From: Mycobacterium sp. KBS0706
GTDB lineage: Bacteria > Pseudomonadota > Alphaproteobacteria > DSM-16000 > Inquilinaceae
DNA: 64,000 nucleotides
Direction of reading: 5' to 3'
Assembly: GCF_005938675.2 (NCBI RefSeq)
Contig: NZ_VCCH02000007.1
Location: 62,001-126,000, forward strand
In this document: piece by piece, positions 34,723 through 43,809 of the stretch
Position numbering within the stretch: the stretch's first letter is position 1
Layout of the letters: every line of letters starts with the position of its first letter
Notes under the pieces: model-generated
Seen by the model: the letters and a program-made list of their open reading frames with translations, nothing else
The model's database searches: none
What the model was told of the DNA's origin: nothing
Made by a program: the position numbers and the translations under genes

Positions 34723-35697
34723 ATGGCGCGTGAGCTCCGGCGCATGCCGTCGCGACGCCAGCTGGCGCCGATTCCGTCAGGCGGGTCGCGGCGGCCGATC
34801 TATGCCGCGCTCGCCGGCAACCTGGCCGTGGCGATCACCAAGGCCGCGGCAGCATCCTGGACCGGCAGCGCCGCCATGCTCAGCGAGGCGATCCATTCCG
34901 CCGTCGACACCGGGAACCAGGGGCTGCTGCTGCTGGGGCTGAACCGCGCCGCGCGGCCGGCCGATGAGCGCCACCCGTTCGGCCATGGCATGGAATATTA
35001 TTTCTGGGCCTTCGTGGTCGCGCTGATGATCTTCACCCTGGGCGGCGCCGTGTCGATCTACGAAGGCGTGGCCAGGGTCGTGTCGCCAGAGCCGGTCGCC
35101 GGCATCTGGGTGAATTTCGTGGTGCTGGGGGCCGCCATCCTGTTCGAGGGCGGCTCGCTGCTGGTGGCCTGGCGCGAGTTCCGCCGCGCCCACCGCGACG
35201 ACGCGGCGCTGTGGACCGCGATCCGGGGTAGCAAGGACCCCGGCATCTTTGCCGTGCTGCTGGAAGATGCCGCCGCCGTGACCGGCCTCCTCATCGCGCT
35301 GCTCGGATTGGCGTTGACCCTGTGGTTCGACGCACCGGTCTTCGACGGCCTGGCTTCGATCGGCGTCGGCTGCCTGCTGGTCGGCGCGGCGGTGATGCTG
35401 GGCAACGAGACCCGCAGCCTGCTGGTCGGCGAAAGCGCCTCGGCCCCGGTCGTCGCCGGCGTGCGCGAGATCATGGCCCGCGACCCGCGGGTGGCGCGCG
35501 TGGTGGAGCTGCTGACCATGCATCTCGGCCCGGCGGAGGTTCTGCTGGCGATGACGGTCGATTTTCACGACGACCTGCCGCGGGCCGAGCTGCAGGCGGC
35601 GGTCGATGACCTGACGGCGCAGCTGATGCGCGATCAGCCCGAGATCACCCGGGTCTTCCTGCGGCCGAGCCCGCCTCTCCGGCCCCCGGCGGGCTGA
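34723..35697 (+). CDS. Cation diffusion facilitator family transporter
   Basis: A 324-residue inner-membrane metal antiporter. Six membrane segments begin near residue 25. The second segment carries SEAIHSAVDTGNQ and the fifth carries LLEDAAAVTG, both with His/Asp or Asp residues in metal-binding position. A cytoplasmic C-terminal domain follows. It exports divalent metal in exchange for protons; Zn, Fe or Co cannot be told apart from sequence. An internal ATG at 34744 is an alternative start. The 3' end overlaps the convergent acetyltransferase gene by 53 bases, an unusually long overlap. Confidence 0.9.
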   Translation: MARELRRMPSRRQLAPIPSGGSRRPIYAALAGNLAVAITKAAAASWTGSAAMLSEAIHSAVDTGNQGLLLLGLNRAARPADERHPFGHGMEYYFWAFVVALMIFTLGGAVSIYEGVARVVSPEPVAGIWVNFVVLGAAILFEGGSLLVAWREFRRAHRDDAALWTAIRGSKDPGIFAVLLEDAAAVTGLLIALLGLALTLWFDAPVFDGLASIGVGCLLVGAAVMLGNETRSLLVGESASAPVVAGVREIMARDPRVARVVELLTMHLGPAEVLLAMTVDFHDDLPRAELQAAVDDLTAQLMRDQPEITRVFLRPSPPLRPPAG

Positions 35698-36226
35698 GAC
35701 GCAACGGGCGATGCCATCGCTTCGCCCGCTCCAGCAGGATGACCGGGTGGTCCTTGTAGGTCAGGCGGCGGACCTCCTGGTAGGTGCAGGCCTCGGCCAG
35801 GCGCAGCGATGGAGCATTGTCCGGGTCGATGATGCAGACGCTGCGGGCCCAGCCGCGGGCGTCGGCCCAAGCCAGGGCGGCGCGGACCGCCTCGCCGGCC
35901 AGGCCTCGGCCATGGGCCCAGGGCGCCAGGACCCATCCGGCCTCCGGAGCACAGTCGAAATCCAGGCCGCGGTGGAAATCGGCGAAGCCGACATCGCCGA
36001 CGAAGCGGCCGGTGGCGCGGTCGCGCACCGCCCAATAGCCGAAGCCGAGCAGCCCCCACAGCCCGCCATAGCGCAGCAGCCGCGCCCAGCTCTCCTCGGG
36101 CGTCGAGGGGCGGCCGCCGATGAAGCGGGTCACGTCCGGATCCGCCCACATCGCGGCGAGGTCGTCGAAATCCTCCGCCCGGTGGGGGCGGAGGATCAGG
36201 CGCTCGGTCTCGATGGTGCTGCTCAC
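35645..36226 (-). CDS. GNAT-family acetyltransferase (RimJ/RimL type)
   Basis: A 193-residue GNAT protein. It begins ETERLILRPHRAEDFDDLAA, typical of the RimJ/RimL branch, and has the acetyl-CoA pyrophosphate loop in APWAHGRGLAGEAV (about residues 101-114). The GTG start overlaps the stop of the upstream binding-protein gene (GTGA), so the two are translationally coupled. The acceptor is unknown. Its 3' end overlaps the convergent metal transporter gene. Confidence 0.88.
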   Translation of the reverse strand: MSSTIETERLILRPHRAEDFDDLAAMWADPDVTRFIGGRPSTPEESWARLLRYGGLWGLLGFGYWAVRDRATGRFVGDVGFADFHRGLDFDCAPEAGWVLAPWAHGRGLAGEAVRAALAWADARGWARSVCIIDPDNAPSLRLAEACTYQEVRRLTYKDHPVILLERAKRWHRPLRLSPPGAGEAGSAAGRPG

Positions 36227-37812
36227 TTCTTCGTCACCAGCCGGTAGTAGATCTGATCGGTGGTGGCGCCGTTGACATAGCCCTGCACCGACTTCGCCAT
36301 CGCCACCTGGGCGACCGCCTGGAACATGATCACGATCGGCGATGACTCCTGAACCTTGCGCTGCAGGTCGACATACATCGCGTCGCGCTTGGCGGCGTCG
36401 CGCTCCTTGAGGGCGGCGTCGGTCTCGGCGCTCAGCTCCGGCACCAGCCAGCTGTTGCGCCAGGTGGTGGTGCTCTGCGGTGCGCTGTCGCTGTTGTCGA
36501 CATTGTAGGCGAAGGCGCCGGCGTTGGAATGCGGGTCCATGAAGTCCGGGCCCCAGTACAGCAGCACCGCCTCATGGTTGCGGGCGCGGTACTTGGTGAT
36601 CACCTGGCTGCCGGTGCCGGGCACCAGCTCCAGGGTGATGCCGGCCTTGGCGAAGGTCGATTGCAGCGACTGCGCGATCTCGGTGAAGGGCGGGCTGGAG
36701 ATCACATCCATCTTGATCGTCAGCCCGTCCTTGACGCCGGCCTCGGCCAGCAGCGTCTTGGCCTTGGCGACGTCCAGCGTGTAGGGCGTGTCGTTCAACG
36801 CGCCGGGGAAGCCCTCGGGCCAGAAGGCCTGGTGCACCTTCATCTGGCCGCGCAGGAAGCTCTTGGTCATGCCGTCATAGTCGACCAGGTAGCGCACCGC
36901 CTCCCACACCTTGGGGTTCTGCAGCGCCGCCACCTTCTGGTTCAGGCTGAAGAAATGCACTGCGGCCTGCGGATAGGTGCCGATGGCGATGCCGTCCTTG
37001 CCCTCCAGCGCCGCCACCTGGTCCGGCGTCAGGTCGCGCGCCATGTCGGCGTCGCCGGCCTCCAGCAGCAGGCGCTGGGTCGCCGGCTCGGCGACATGGC
37101 GGTAGATCACCGATTTCATCGCCGGCGCGCCGCGGAAATAGGACGGGTTGGCGCGCAGCGCGATCGACTCGTTCGGCTTGTAGGCGCGCAGCGCGAACGG
37201 CCCGGTGCCGGCCGAGTTCTGGCCCAGCCAGGCATTGCCCAGATCGCCGTCCTTGGCGTGCTCCGTCACCGTCTTCTCGTCGACCACCGAGGCGGGGCGG
37301 GAGGCCAGGATGTTGAGCACGAAGCTGGGGGCGAAGCCGCCGCTGGTGGTGATCGTCACCTCGGCATCGCCGGTCTTGCGCACCATCTGCCCGACATTGT
37401 CGGGGGTCCAGCCCAGCTGGGTCAGGACGAAGGCCGGCGCCTTGTTCAGCTTGACGGTGCGGGCGAGCGAGAACACCACATCCTCCGGCCGCACCGGATT
37501 GCCGCTCTGGAAGGACACGCCCGGCCGCAGCTTGAAGACCAGGGTGTTGCCGTCGTCTGACACCGCCCAGCTTTCGGCCAGGGCGCCGACCAGCTTCTGC
37601 ATGTCCTCGGCCTCGTATTGCACCAGCCGGTCATAGGTGTTGGTGACGATCTCGCCGGAGGTGAACTCATAGGCCTGGGCGGGGTCCAGGCTGACGATGT
37701 CGTCGATGTTCTTGGCCACCACCAGCGCATCGGCCGGCGTCGCTGCGACCGCGGGAAGCGGAAGCGGCGCTAGCAGGGCCGCGGCGAGAAGGAAGGACGG
37801 TAGGCTGCGCAT
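36223..37812 (-). CDS. Peptide/nickel-type ABC substrate-binding protein (SBP_bac_5)
   Basis: A 529-residue periplasmic binding protein with a Sec signal (residues 1-23, ending AVAATP). The mature N-terminus NIDDIVSLDPAQAYEFTSGE is the DppA-type opening. It is related to the two binding proteins at 39.2 and 40.8 kb but more distant from them than they are from each other. It is third in the unit XRE-cupin, GAF protein, binding protein, acetyltransferase. No permease is adjacent in this direction, so it probably shares the divergent transporter. Confidence 0.9.
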   Translation of the reverse strand: MRSLPSFLLAAALLAPLPLPAVAATPADALVVAKNIDDIVSLDPAQAYEFTSGEIVTNTYDRLVQYEAEDMQKLVGALAESWAVSDDGNTLVFKLRPGVSFQSGNPVRPEDVVFSLARTVKLNKAPAFVLTQLGWTPDNVGQMVRKTGDAEVTITTSGGFAPSFVLNILASRPASVVDEKTVTEHAKDGDLGNAWLGQNSAGTGPFALRAYKPNESIALRANPSYFRGAPAMKSVIYRHVAEPATQRLLLEAGDADMARDLTPDQVAALEGKDGIAIGTYPQAAVHFFSLNQKVAALQNPKVWEAVRYLVDYDGMTKSFLRGQMKVHQAFWPEGFPGALNDTPYTLDVAKAKTLLAEAGVKDGLTIKMDVISSPPFTEIAQSLQSTFAKAGITLELVPGTGSQVITKYRARNHEAVLLYWGPDFMDPHSNAGAFAYNVDNSDSAPQSTTTWRNSWLVPELSAETDAALKERDAAKRDAMYVDLQRKVQESSPIVIMFQAVAQVAMAKSVQGYVNGATTDQIYYRLVTKK

Positions 37813-37843
37813 GCTCTGTCTCCCTGTTCGTTGTTCGATTCCG

Positions 37844-38341
37844 TCAGCCGGCCAGCAGGGCCGGCACCAGCAGCGGGGTCAGCCAGCGGCCGCGTTCGGC
37901 GGCGGCCTCGTCGTAGCGGCCCTCGGCGTCCAGCACATTGACCGTGCCCAGCACCCCGCCGTCATAGACCACCGGGAAGTTCAGCACCGCGCCGCAGCCC
38001 AGCGAGCCGATCAGCTCATGGTCCGGGAACACCTCGGCGATCTCGGCCAAAGTGCGGCCCAGGAACACCTCGCGCCGGCCGATCACCTGGGCCGACCAGC
38101 GGTCTTCGTGCATCGGCTTGCGGCCGGTGACCGGATAGGACGCGGCGTCGTTGGTGTAGACCCGCTCCGCCTCCGCCGTGTCGGCGCGCAGCGCCATGAT
38201 GGTGAACAGCTTGTGGCCCAGCAGCGCCCGGTACGCGGCGTCGGCGGCGCGGTACAGCGCCTGCGGCTGGCCCGGCTCGGCCTGGGCCGCGGCCAGCGCC
38301 GCCATGGCAGCGGCCACCTTCGGATCGGTCAGTGTCGTCAT
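37844..38341 (-). CDS. GAF-domain protein
   Basis: A 165-residue protein made of a single GAF-like domain (FTIMALRADTAEAERVYTND and GRTLAEIAEVFPDHELIGSL, then LNFPVVYDGGVLGTVNVLD). Start ATG 38341 overlaps the stop of the XRE-cupin regulator, so both are made together. A free-standing GAF domain next to a regulator suggests small-ligand sensing, or the free-Met-sulfoxide-reductase-like fold; I see no catalytic cysteines of the latter (only Cys131-type GCGAVLNF). The ligand is unknown. Confidence 0.8.
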   Translation of the reverse strand: MTTLTDPKVAAAMAALAAAQAEPGQPQALYRAADAAYRALLGHKLFTIMALRADTAEAERVYTNDAASYPVTGRKPMHEDRWSAQVIGRREVFLGRTLAEIAEVFPDHELIGSLGCGAVLNFPVVYDGGVLGTVNVLDAEGRYDEAAAERGRWLTPLLVPALLAG

Positions 38342-38952
38342 GAATCGTCTCGCAATCGGTCGAAGATCGGGGCCGTCCCGGTCCACAGCACCCGGGTCCA
38401 GCCGTCATGGGCGTTGCTCCAGCGATGCGCCCGGCCGGCCGGGTAGTGCAGGCTGTCGCCGGCATCGAGGCGGATGCTCTCCTCGCCGATGCCGACCAGC
38501 AGCGACCCCTCCAGCACGAAGGCGATCTCTTCGCCCTCATGCTGCACCGCCTCCGAGGCATAGCCGGGCGGCACATGCACCAGCACGGCGTTCAGCGCCT
38601 GGCCGGGGAAGGCGGTGCTCAGGCGTTCGTAACGGATCCGGTCGGGCGGCGCGTCGCCGATGGCGAAGACCGGCCGCTCGCCGCGGCGGGTCAGGCCGCT
38701 GGCCGGGCGCGGCGCGGCCAGGAAGGCGTCGAGCGGGACGCCGAGGGCGCCGGCGATGCCGGACAGGGCGCTCAGCGAGGGCGTCGCCAGGTCGCGCTCC
38801 AGCTGCGACAGGAAGCCGACCGACAGGCCGCTGCGTTCGCCGAGATCCTTGAGGGTGAGGTCGAGCGCGCGGCGGCGGGCGCGGATCGCCCGGCCGAGAT
38901 GCGGTACGGCCGCCCGTGCATCGGCTGTCTGCGCTGCCGCGTCCCCCGCCAT
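38338..38952 (-). CDS. XRE-cupin transcriptional regulator
   Basis: A 204-residue regulator. An N-terminal XRE helix-turn-helix (RALDLTLKDLGERSGLSVGF, about residues 29-48, then LSQLERDLATPSLSAL) precedes a C-terminal cupin (VHVPPGYASEAVQHEGEEIA, GDSLHYPAGRAHRW). This PuuR-like layout usually controls uptake or breakdown of amines and amino acids. It is divergent from two peptide-type binding proteins. A perfect inverted repeat just upstream of its start is a likely operator for both directions. Confidence 0.92.
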   Translation of the reverse strand: MAGDAAAQTADARAAVPHLGRAIRARRRALDLTLKDLGERSGLSVGFLSQLERDLATPSLSALSGIAGALGVPLDAFLAAPRPASGLTRRGERPVFAIGDAPPDRIRYERLSTAFPGQALNAVLVHVPPGYASEAVQHEGEEIAFVLEGSLLVGIGEESIRLDAGDSLHYPAGRAHRWSNAHDGWTRVLWTGTAPIFDRLRDDS

Positions 38953-38992
38953 GAGCCCCCCGTTGTTGTCCGCGAGCCTAGTCGGATTTTTG

Positions 38993-39019
38993 CTGCCATC
39001 AAAATTTTTTTGATGGCAG
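38993..39019. promoter_or_regulatory. Perfect inverted-repeat operator of the XRE-cupin locus
   Basis: The arms CTGCCATCAAAA (38993-39004) and TTTTGATGGCAG (39008-39019) are perfect inverted copies around a TTT centre. The element starts 41 bases upstream of the XRE-cupin ATG, in the 198-base divergent gap. A second, imperfect dyad around GGGAACGTTACCC lies near 39036-39048. Recognition by the XRE-cupin protein is inferred. Confidence 0.7.
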
Positions 39020-39150
39020 GATGATGACACAGGGAACGTTACCCGGATGCCTCCGGGGCTGCGGCTTGACTCCGGTTCGACGCGGCCCGGAAGATGGGCC
39101 GCCCGGTACCGTTCCGTGGTCTTGGACATAACAAACAGGGAGGGGAAAAC

Positions 39151-40743
39151 GTGATCAAGCGTTTCACCCGCAACATACTCGCAGCGACCATCCTGGCCTG
39201 CGCCAGCCTGCCGGCGATGGCCGAGACGCCGAAGGATACCTTGGTCGAGGCCTGGCAGATCGACGACATCATCTCGCTCGACCCGGCCGAGATCTTCGAG
39301 TTCTCGGCGGCCGAATACCAGGCCCAGGTCTATGAGCGGCTGATCGGCTACGACGTCAAGGACGTCAGCAAGATCCTGCCCGGCGTGGCCGAGAGCTGGA
39401 CCGTCTCCGATGACGGCCTGACCTACACCTTCAAGATCCGCGACGGGGTGAAGTTCCACTCCGGCAACGCGCTGACCGCCCAGGATGCGGCCTGGTCGCT
39501 GCAGCGCGCGGTGAAGCTGAACCTGTCCCCGGCCTTCATCCTCGGCCAGTTCGGCCTGACCGCGGAGAATGTCGACCAGGTGGTGACGGCGCCGGACGAC
39601 CGCACCCTGGTGTTCAAGACCGACAAGGCCTACGCCCCGACCTTCGTGCTGAACTGCCTGACCTCGGGCGTCGCCTCGGTGGTCGACAGCAAGGAGGTGA
39701 AGGCGCATGAGGCGAATGGCGATTTCGGCCATGAATGGCTGAAGACCCATTCCGCCGGCTCCGGTCCGTTCAAGCTGTCGGGCTGGAAGCCGAACGAGTC
39801 CCTCGTCTTCGACCGCAACGACGACTACTGGCAGGGCAAGCCGGCCTTCCGCCGCGTCTTCATCCGCCACGTGTCGGAGGCGGCGACCCAGCTGCTGCTG
39901 CTGCAGAAGGGTGATATCGACGTCGCCCGCAACCTCAGCGCCGAGCAGCTCAAGTCGCTCGACGGCAACCCCGACATCAAGCTCGAGAACGCGCCGAAGG
40001 GCTCGGTCTGGTACATCAGCTTCAACACGCTGCACCCGCCCTTCGACAAGCCGGAGGTGCGGCAGGCGCTGAAATACCTGATCGACTATGACGGCATGGC
40101 CAACAGCTTCATGCGCGGCATCGCCGTCAAGCATGAGGGCTTCATCCCGCAGGGCATGCTGGGCGAGATCGCCGACGAGCCGTTCAAGCTCGACGTCGCC
40201 AAGGCCAAGGAGCTTTTGGCCAAGGCCGGGCTGCCGGACGGCTTCAAGACCACCTTCGACGTCTGGAACGCCTCGCCCTCGATGGACATGGCGCAGTCGA
40301 TCCAGTCGACCTTCGCCCAAGCCGGCGTGCAGGTCGAGATCATCCCCGGCGACAACAAGCAGACCCTGACCAAGTACCGGGCCCGCAACCACGACATCTA
40401 TATCGGCCGCTGGGGCACCGACTATCAGGACCCGAACTCGAACGCCGAGACCTTCGCCATCAATGTCGACAATGGCGCCGACGCCAAGTCGAAGACGTTG
40501 GCCTGGCGCAACGGCTGGCAGGATGCGGATCTGACCAAGCTGGCGCAGAGCGCGGTGACCGAGCGCGACGGCGCCAAGCGGGCGAAGATCTACGAGGACC
40601 TGCAGCGCAAGCACATGGAGGTCTCGCCCTTCGCGGTGATGTTCCAGCAGACCGAGGTGCCGGCGATGCGCAACAACGTCTCGGGCATCACCTGGGGCCC
40701 GGCCTTCGACAGCAACTTCTACTGGACCGGCAAGAAGTCCTGA
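39151..40743 (+). CDS. Peptide/nickel-type ABC substrate-binding protein (first of tandem pair)
   Basis: A 530-residue SBP_bac_5 protein. The signal peptide covers about residues 1-23 (ILAATILACASLPAMAET). The mature part starts DTLVEAWQIDDIISLDPAEI. Start is GTG 39151, four bases after AGGGAGGGG; the open frame continues upstream without homology. It is first in a six-gene transporter operon and is directly followed by a close paralogue. The ligand is probably a peptide or opine-like compound. Confidence 0.92.
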   Translation: MIKRFTRNILAATILACASLPAMAETPKDTLVEAWQIDDIISLDPAEIFEFSAAEYQAQVYERLIGYDVKDVSKILPGVAESWTVSDDGLTYTFKIRDGVKFHSGNALTAQDAAWSLQRAVKLNLSPAFILGQFGLTAENVDQVVTAPDDRTLVFKTDKAYAPTFVLNCLTSGVASVVDSKEVKAHEANGDFGHEWLKTHSAGSGPFKLSGWKPNESLVFDRNDDYWQGKPAFRRVFIRHVSEAATQLLLLQKGDIDVARNLSAEQLKSLDGNPDIKLENAPKGSVWYISFNTLHPPFDKPEVRQALKYLIDYDGMANSFMRGIAVKHEGFIPQGMLGEIADEPFKLDVAKAKELLAKAGLPDGFKTTFDVWNASPSMDMAQSIQSTFAQAGVQVEIIPGDNKQTLTKYRARNHDIYIGRWGTDYQDPNSNAETFAINVDNGADAKSKTLAWRNGWQDADLTKLAQSAVTERDGAKRAKIYEDLQRKHMEVSPFAVMFQQTEVPAMRNNVSGITWGPAFDSNFYWTGKKS

Positions 40744-40765
40744 ACCGCAGCGAGGATCCGGAATC

Positions 40766-42355
40766 GTGCTGAAGCTGCTCGCCTGCGGCATCCTCGCGGC
40801 GACGATCGCCTGCTCTGGCCTCGCGGCCAGGGCAGGCACGCCGCCCGACACGCTGGTCGAGGCCTGGGTGATCGACGACCTGGTCTCGCTCGACCCGGCC
40901 GAGATCTTCGAGGCGTCGTCGACCGAATACCTGGCCCAGGTCTATGACCGGCTGATCGGCTACGACCAGAAGGACGCCAGCAAGATCGTGCCGCTCCTGG
41001 CCGAAAGCTGGGCGGTGTCGGACGACGCCCGGACCTACACCTTCAAGATCCGCGACGGGGTGACGTTCCACTCCGGCAATCCGCTGACCGCCCGGGACGC
41101 GGCCTGGTCGCTGCAGCGCGCGATCAAGCTGAACCTGGCGCCGGCCTACATCGTCAGCCAGTTCGGGCTGACGGCGGAGAATGTCGACCAGATGATCACC
41201 GCGCCGGACGACCGGACGCTGGTGTTCAAGACCGACAAAGCCTATGCGCCGACCTTCGTGCTGAACTGCCTGACCGCCACCGTCACCGCCGTGGTCGACA
41301 GCAAGCTGGTGCAGGAGCATGAGGTGAACGGCGATTTCGGCCATGAATGGCTGAAGACGCATTCCGCCGGCTCCGGCCCGTTCAAGCTGCAGTCCTGGAA
41401 GCCCAACGAGCTGCTGGCGCTCGACCGCAACGACGGCTACTGGCAGGGCCAGCCCGGATTTCGCCGGGTCTTCATCCGCCATGTCCCGGAGTCCTCGAGC
41501 CGGCTGCTGCTGCTGCAGAAGGGCGATGTCGATGTCGCCCGCAACCTGACCCCGGACCAGCTGAAATCGCTGCAGGGCAATGCCGACATCACGCTCGAGC
41601 CGGTGCAGAAGATGTCGATCTTCTATGTCAGCTTCAACGTCCTGCACCCGCCCTTCGACAAGCCGGAGGTGCGGCAGGCGCTGAAGTACCTGGTCGACTA
41701 TGACGGCATCGTCGCGACCATCATGCATGGCCTCGCCACCGTGCATCAGAGCCTGGTGCCGGCCGGCATGCTGGGGGCGATCGACGACGCGCCCTTCAAG
41801 CTCGACGTCGACAAGGCGAAGGCGCTGCTGGCCCAGGCCGGCCTGCCGGACGGGTTCAAGGCGACGATGGATGTGATCAACCAGTCGCCCTATATCGACA
41901 TCGCCCAGGCGCTGCAGGCCAGCTTCGCCCGGGCCGGGGTGGCGGTGGAGCTGATCCCGGGCGACGCCCGGCAGGTCCTGTCCAAGCAGCGCGCCCGCAA
42001 GCACGAGATCTATATCGGCCGCTGGGGCCCTGACTATGAGGACCCGGATTCCAATGCCGGGACCTTCGCGGTCAACAACGACAACAGCGACGCCACCGCC
42101 TCGAAGACCCAGGCCTGGGCCAATGGCTGGCAGGATGCGGGCATGACCGCCGAAGCCCAGAACGCCGTGCTCGAGACCGACGGCGCCAAGCGGTCGCAGA
42201 TCTATGCCGAGCTGCAGCGCCGCCACCAGCAGATCTCGCCCTTCGCCTTCATGTTCCAGCTGTCCGAGGTGATCGCCAGCCGCAAGCCGGTCACCGGCCT
42301 CACCTGGTCGGCGACCTATGACAGGAACCAGTATTGGACCGGCAGGAAGTCGTGA
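40766..42355 (+). CDS. Peptide/nickel-type ABC substrate-binding protein (second of tandem pair)
   Basis: A 529-residue paralogue of the preceding gene, colinear throughout, sharing for example VEAW-IDD--SLDPAEIFE, VYDRLIGYD and the YIGRWG-DY-DP-SNA block. The signal peptide ends near ARAGT at residue 24. Start is GTG 40766. Two close binding proteins feeding one channel suggest widened ligand range or different induction. It ends five bases before the permease start. Confidence 0.92.
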   Translation: MLKLLACGILAATIACSGLAARAGTPPDTLVEAWVIDDLVSLDPAEIFEASSTEYLAQVYDRLIGYDQKDASKIVPLLAESWAVSDDARTYTFKIRDGVTFHSGNPLTARDAAWSLQRAIKLNLAPAYIVSQFGLTAENVDQMITAPDDRTLVFKTDKAYAPTFVLNCLTATVTAVVDSKLVQEHEVNGDFGHEWLKTHSAGSGPFKLQSWKPNELLALDRNDGYWQGQPGFRRVFIRHVPESSSRLLLLQKGDVDVARNLTPDQLKSLQGNADITLEPVQKMSIFYVSFNVLHPPFDKPEVRQALKYLVDYDGIVATIMHGLATVHQSLVPAGMLGAIDDAPFKLDVDKAKALLAQAGLPDGFKATMDVINQSPYIDIAQALQASFARAGVAVELIPGDARQVLSKQRARKHEIYIGRWGPDYEDPDSNAGTFAVNNDNSDATASKTQAWANGWQDAGMTAEAQNAVLETDGAKRSQIYAELQRRHQQISPFAFMFQLSEVIASRKPVTGLTWSATYDRNQYWTGRKS

Positions 42356-42359
42356 CCCC

Positions 42360-43436
42360 GTGACCGCCACCAACCTCCAGCCGGGTCCGACCTCGGTCCG
42401 GCCCGGCGCCCGCCGCCGTCGCCGGCGCGGGCTCGCCCTCCGCATCGCCGGCGTGGTCGCCTCTCTGGCGACCACCTTCTTCGGGCTGCTCCTCGTCACC
42501 TTCTTCATCGGCCGGGTGGTGCCGATCGACCCGGTGCTCGCCGTGGTCGGCGACCGGGCGCCGCGCGATGTCTATGAGAAGGCGCGGCTGGAGCTCGGCC
42601 TCGACAAGCCGCTCTGGGACCAGTTCGCCCGCTATGCCGGCGACGTGCTGTCGGGTGACCTCGGCACCTCGGTGCTGACCTCGCGCCCGGTGCTGGAGGA
42701 TATCGGCCGGGTGTTCCCGGCGACGCTGGAGCTGGCCACTCTGGGCGTCCTGTTCGGCATCGTCATCGGCGTGCCGGCGGGGGTGATGGCTGCAGTGAAT
42801 CGTGACCGATGGCCCGACCATCTGGTCCGCGTGGTCGGGCTGATCGGCTATTCGGTGCCGATCTTCTGGCTCGGCCTGGTCGGCCTGCTGCTGTTCTACG
42901 CCAAGCTCAGCTGGGTGGCTGGCCCCGGGCGGCTCGATGTGTTCTATGACGGCCTCGTCGACCCGGTGACGGGCGTGATCACGCTCGACGCCGCGCTGGC
43001 CGGCGAATGGGAGGTGTTCTGGAACGCCATCGACCACCTGCTGCTGCCGGCGGCGCTGCTGGGCTATTACAGCCTCGCCTATATCAGCCGGATGACGCGG
43101 TCCTTCATGCTCGACCAGCTGCGCCAGGAATACGTCACCACGGCGCGGGTCAAGGGCGTGTCGGAGCGGGCGGTGATCTGGCGCCACGCCTTCCGCAACA
43201 TCCGGGTGCCGCTGTTGACCGTGGTGGCGCTGTCCTATGCCGGGCTGCTGGAGGGGGCGGTGCTGACCGAGACGGTGTTCGCCTGGCCGGGCCTCGGCCA
43301 GTACATCACCAACTCCCTGCTCAACGCCGACATGAACGCGGTGCTCGGCGGCACCATCGTCGTCGGCGCCGTCTATATCGGGCTGAACATGCTGTCCGAC
43401 CTGCTGTACCGCGTGCTGGACCCGAGGGCGCGATGA
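42360..43436 (+). CDS. Peptide-type ABC transporter permease, DppB type
   Basis: A 358-residue permease with a long basic cytoplasmic N-terminus (a run of six consecutive arginines near residue 20) and six membrane segments. The conserved block EYVTTARVKGVSERAVIWRH (about residues 257-276) is the EAA-type coupling loop. I start at GTG 42360, just after the binding-protein stop. It pairs with the permease at 43.8 kb, from which it is separated by a block of palindromic repeats. Confidence 0.9.
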   Translation: MTATNLQPGPTSVRPGARRRRRRGLALRIAGVVASLATTFFGLLLVTFFIGRVVPIDPVLAVVGDRAPRDVYEKARLELGLDKPLWDQFARYAGDVLSGDLGTSVLTSRPVLEDIGRVFPATLELATLGVLFGIVIGVPAGVMAAVNRDRWPDHLVRVVGLIGYSVPIFWLGLVGLLLFYAKLSWVAGPGRLDVFYDGLVDPVTGVITLDAALAGEWEVFWNAIDHLLLPAALLGYYSLAYISRMTRSFMLDQLRQEYVTTARVKGVSERAVIWRHAFRNIRVPLLTVVALSYAGLLEGAVLTETVFAWPGLGQYITNSLLNADMNAVLGGTIVVGAVYIGLNMLSDLLYRVLDPRAR

Positions 43437-43809
43437 CCGATACGCAGGTTATCGAAGCCCGCGTTATATTCCCTCTCCTCGGGGAGAGGAAAGGGAGACA
43501 CCAACGGCGGGATTGCGAACAGATTGCCTCTCCCGCTTTCGGGAGAGGTCGGACATCCGAAGGATGTCCGGGTGAGGGGATAGCGGCTTTGCCGAAAGCA
43601 CAGCTTTGCCGAGAGCGAGCATTTGATCTGCCCGGTCCTGAAGCGTCGAGCCTGGTGTCGCGGCTGGTCCGCCCTCACCCGGTCTCGCTGCGCGAGCCCG
43701 ACCTCTCCCGCAAGCGGGAGAGGCAATCGGATGACGCCGGGCAGATGTGTAGATGCCCTCCCTCTCCCCAAGGAGAGGGGATGATCGCGCTGTCGTCGGA
43801 ATTCCAACC
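43437..43809. repeat. Nested palindromic repeat block inside a transporter operon
   Basis: This 373-base gap holds no gene. An outer pair of CCCTCTCC-type hairpins lies at about 43469-43495 and 43751-43782. An inner mirror-image pair of the CCTCTCCCGC type lies at about 43515-43587 and 43670-43732. The same modules occur at 31.6, 52.3 and 61.6 kb. The block separates two permease genes that in related operons are adjacent, so it was probably inserted into the operon. Confidence 0.85.

Noticed and set aside
34320..34745. Gene opposite the phospholipase promoter region
   Set aside because: The 141-residue frame is Arg-rich, without homology or a ribosome site, and crosses the start regions of both flanking genes.
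43437..43809. CRISPR array or small gene in the repeat block
   Set aside because: The repeats are inverted, unequal and not regularly spaced with unique spacers; no open frame in the block has coding character.
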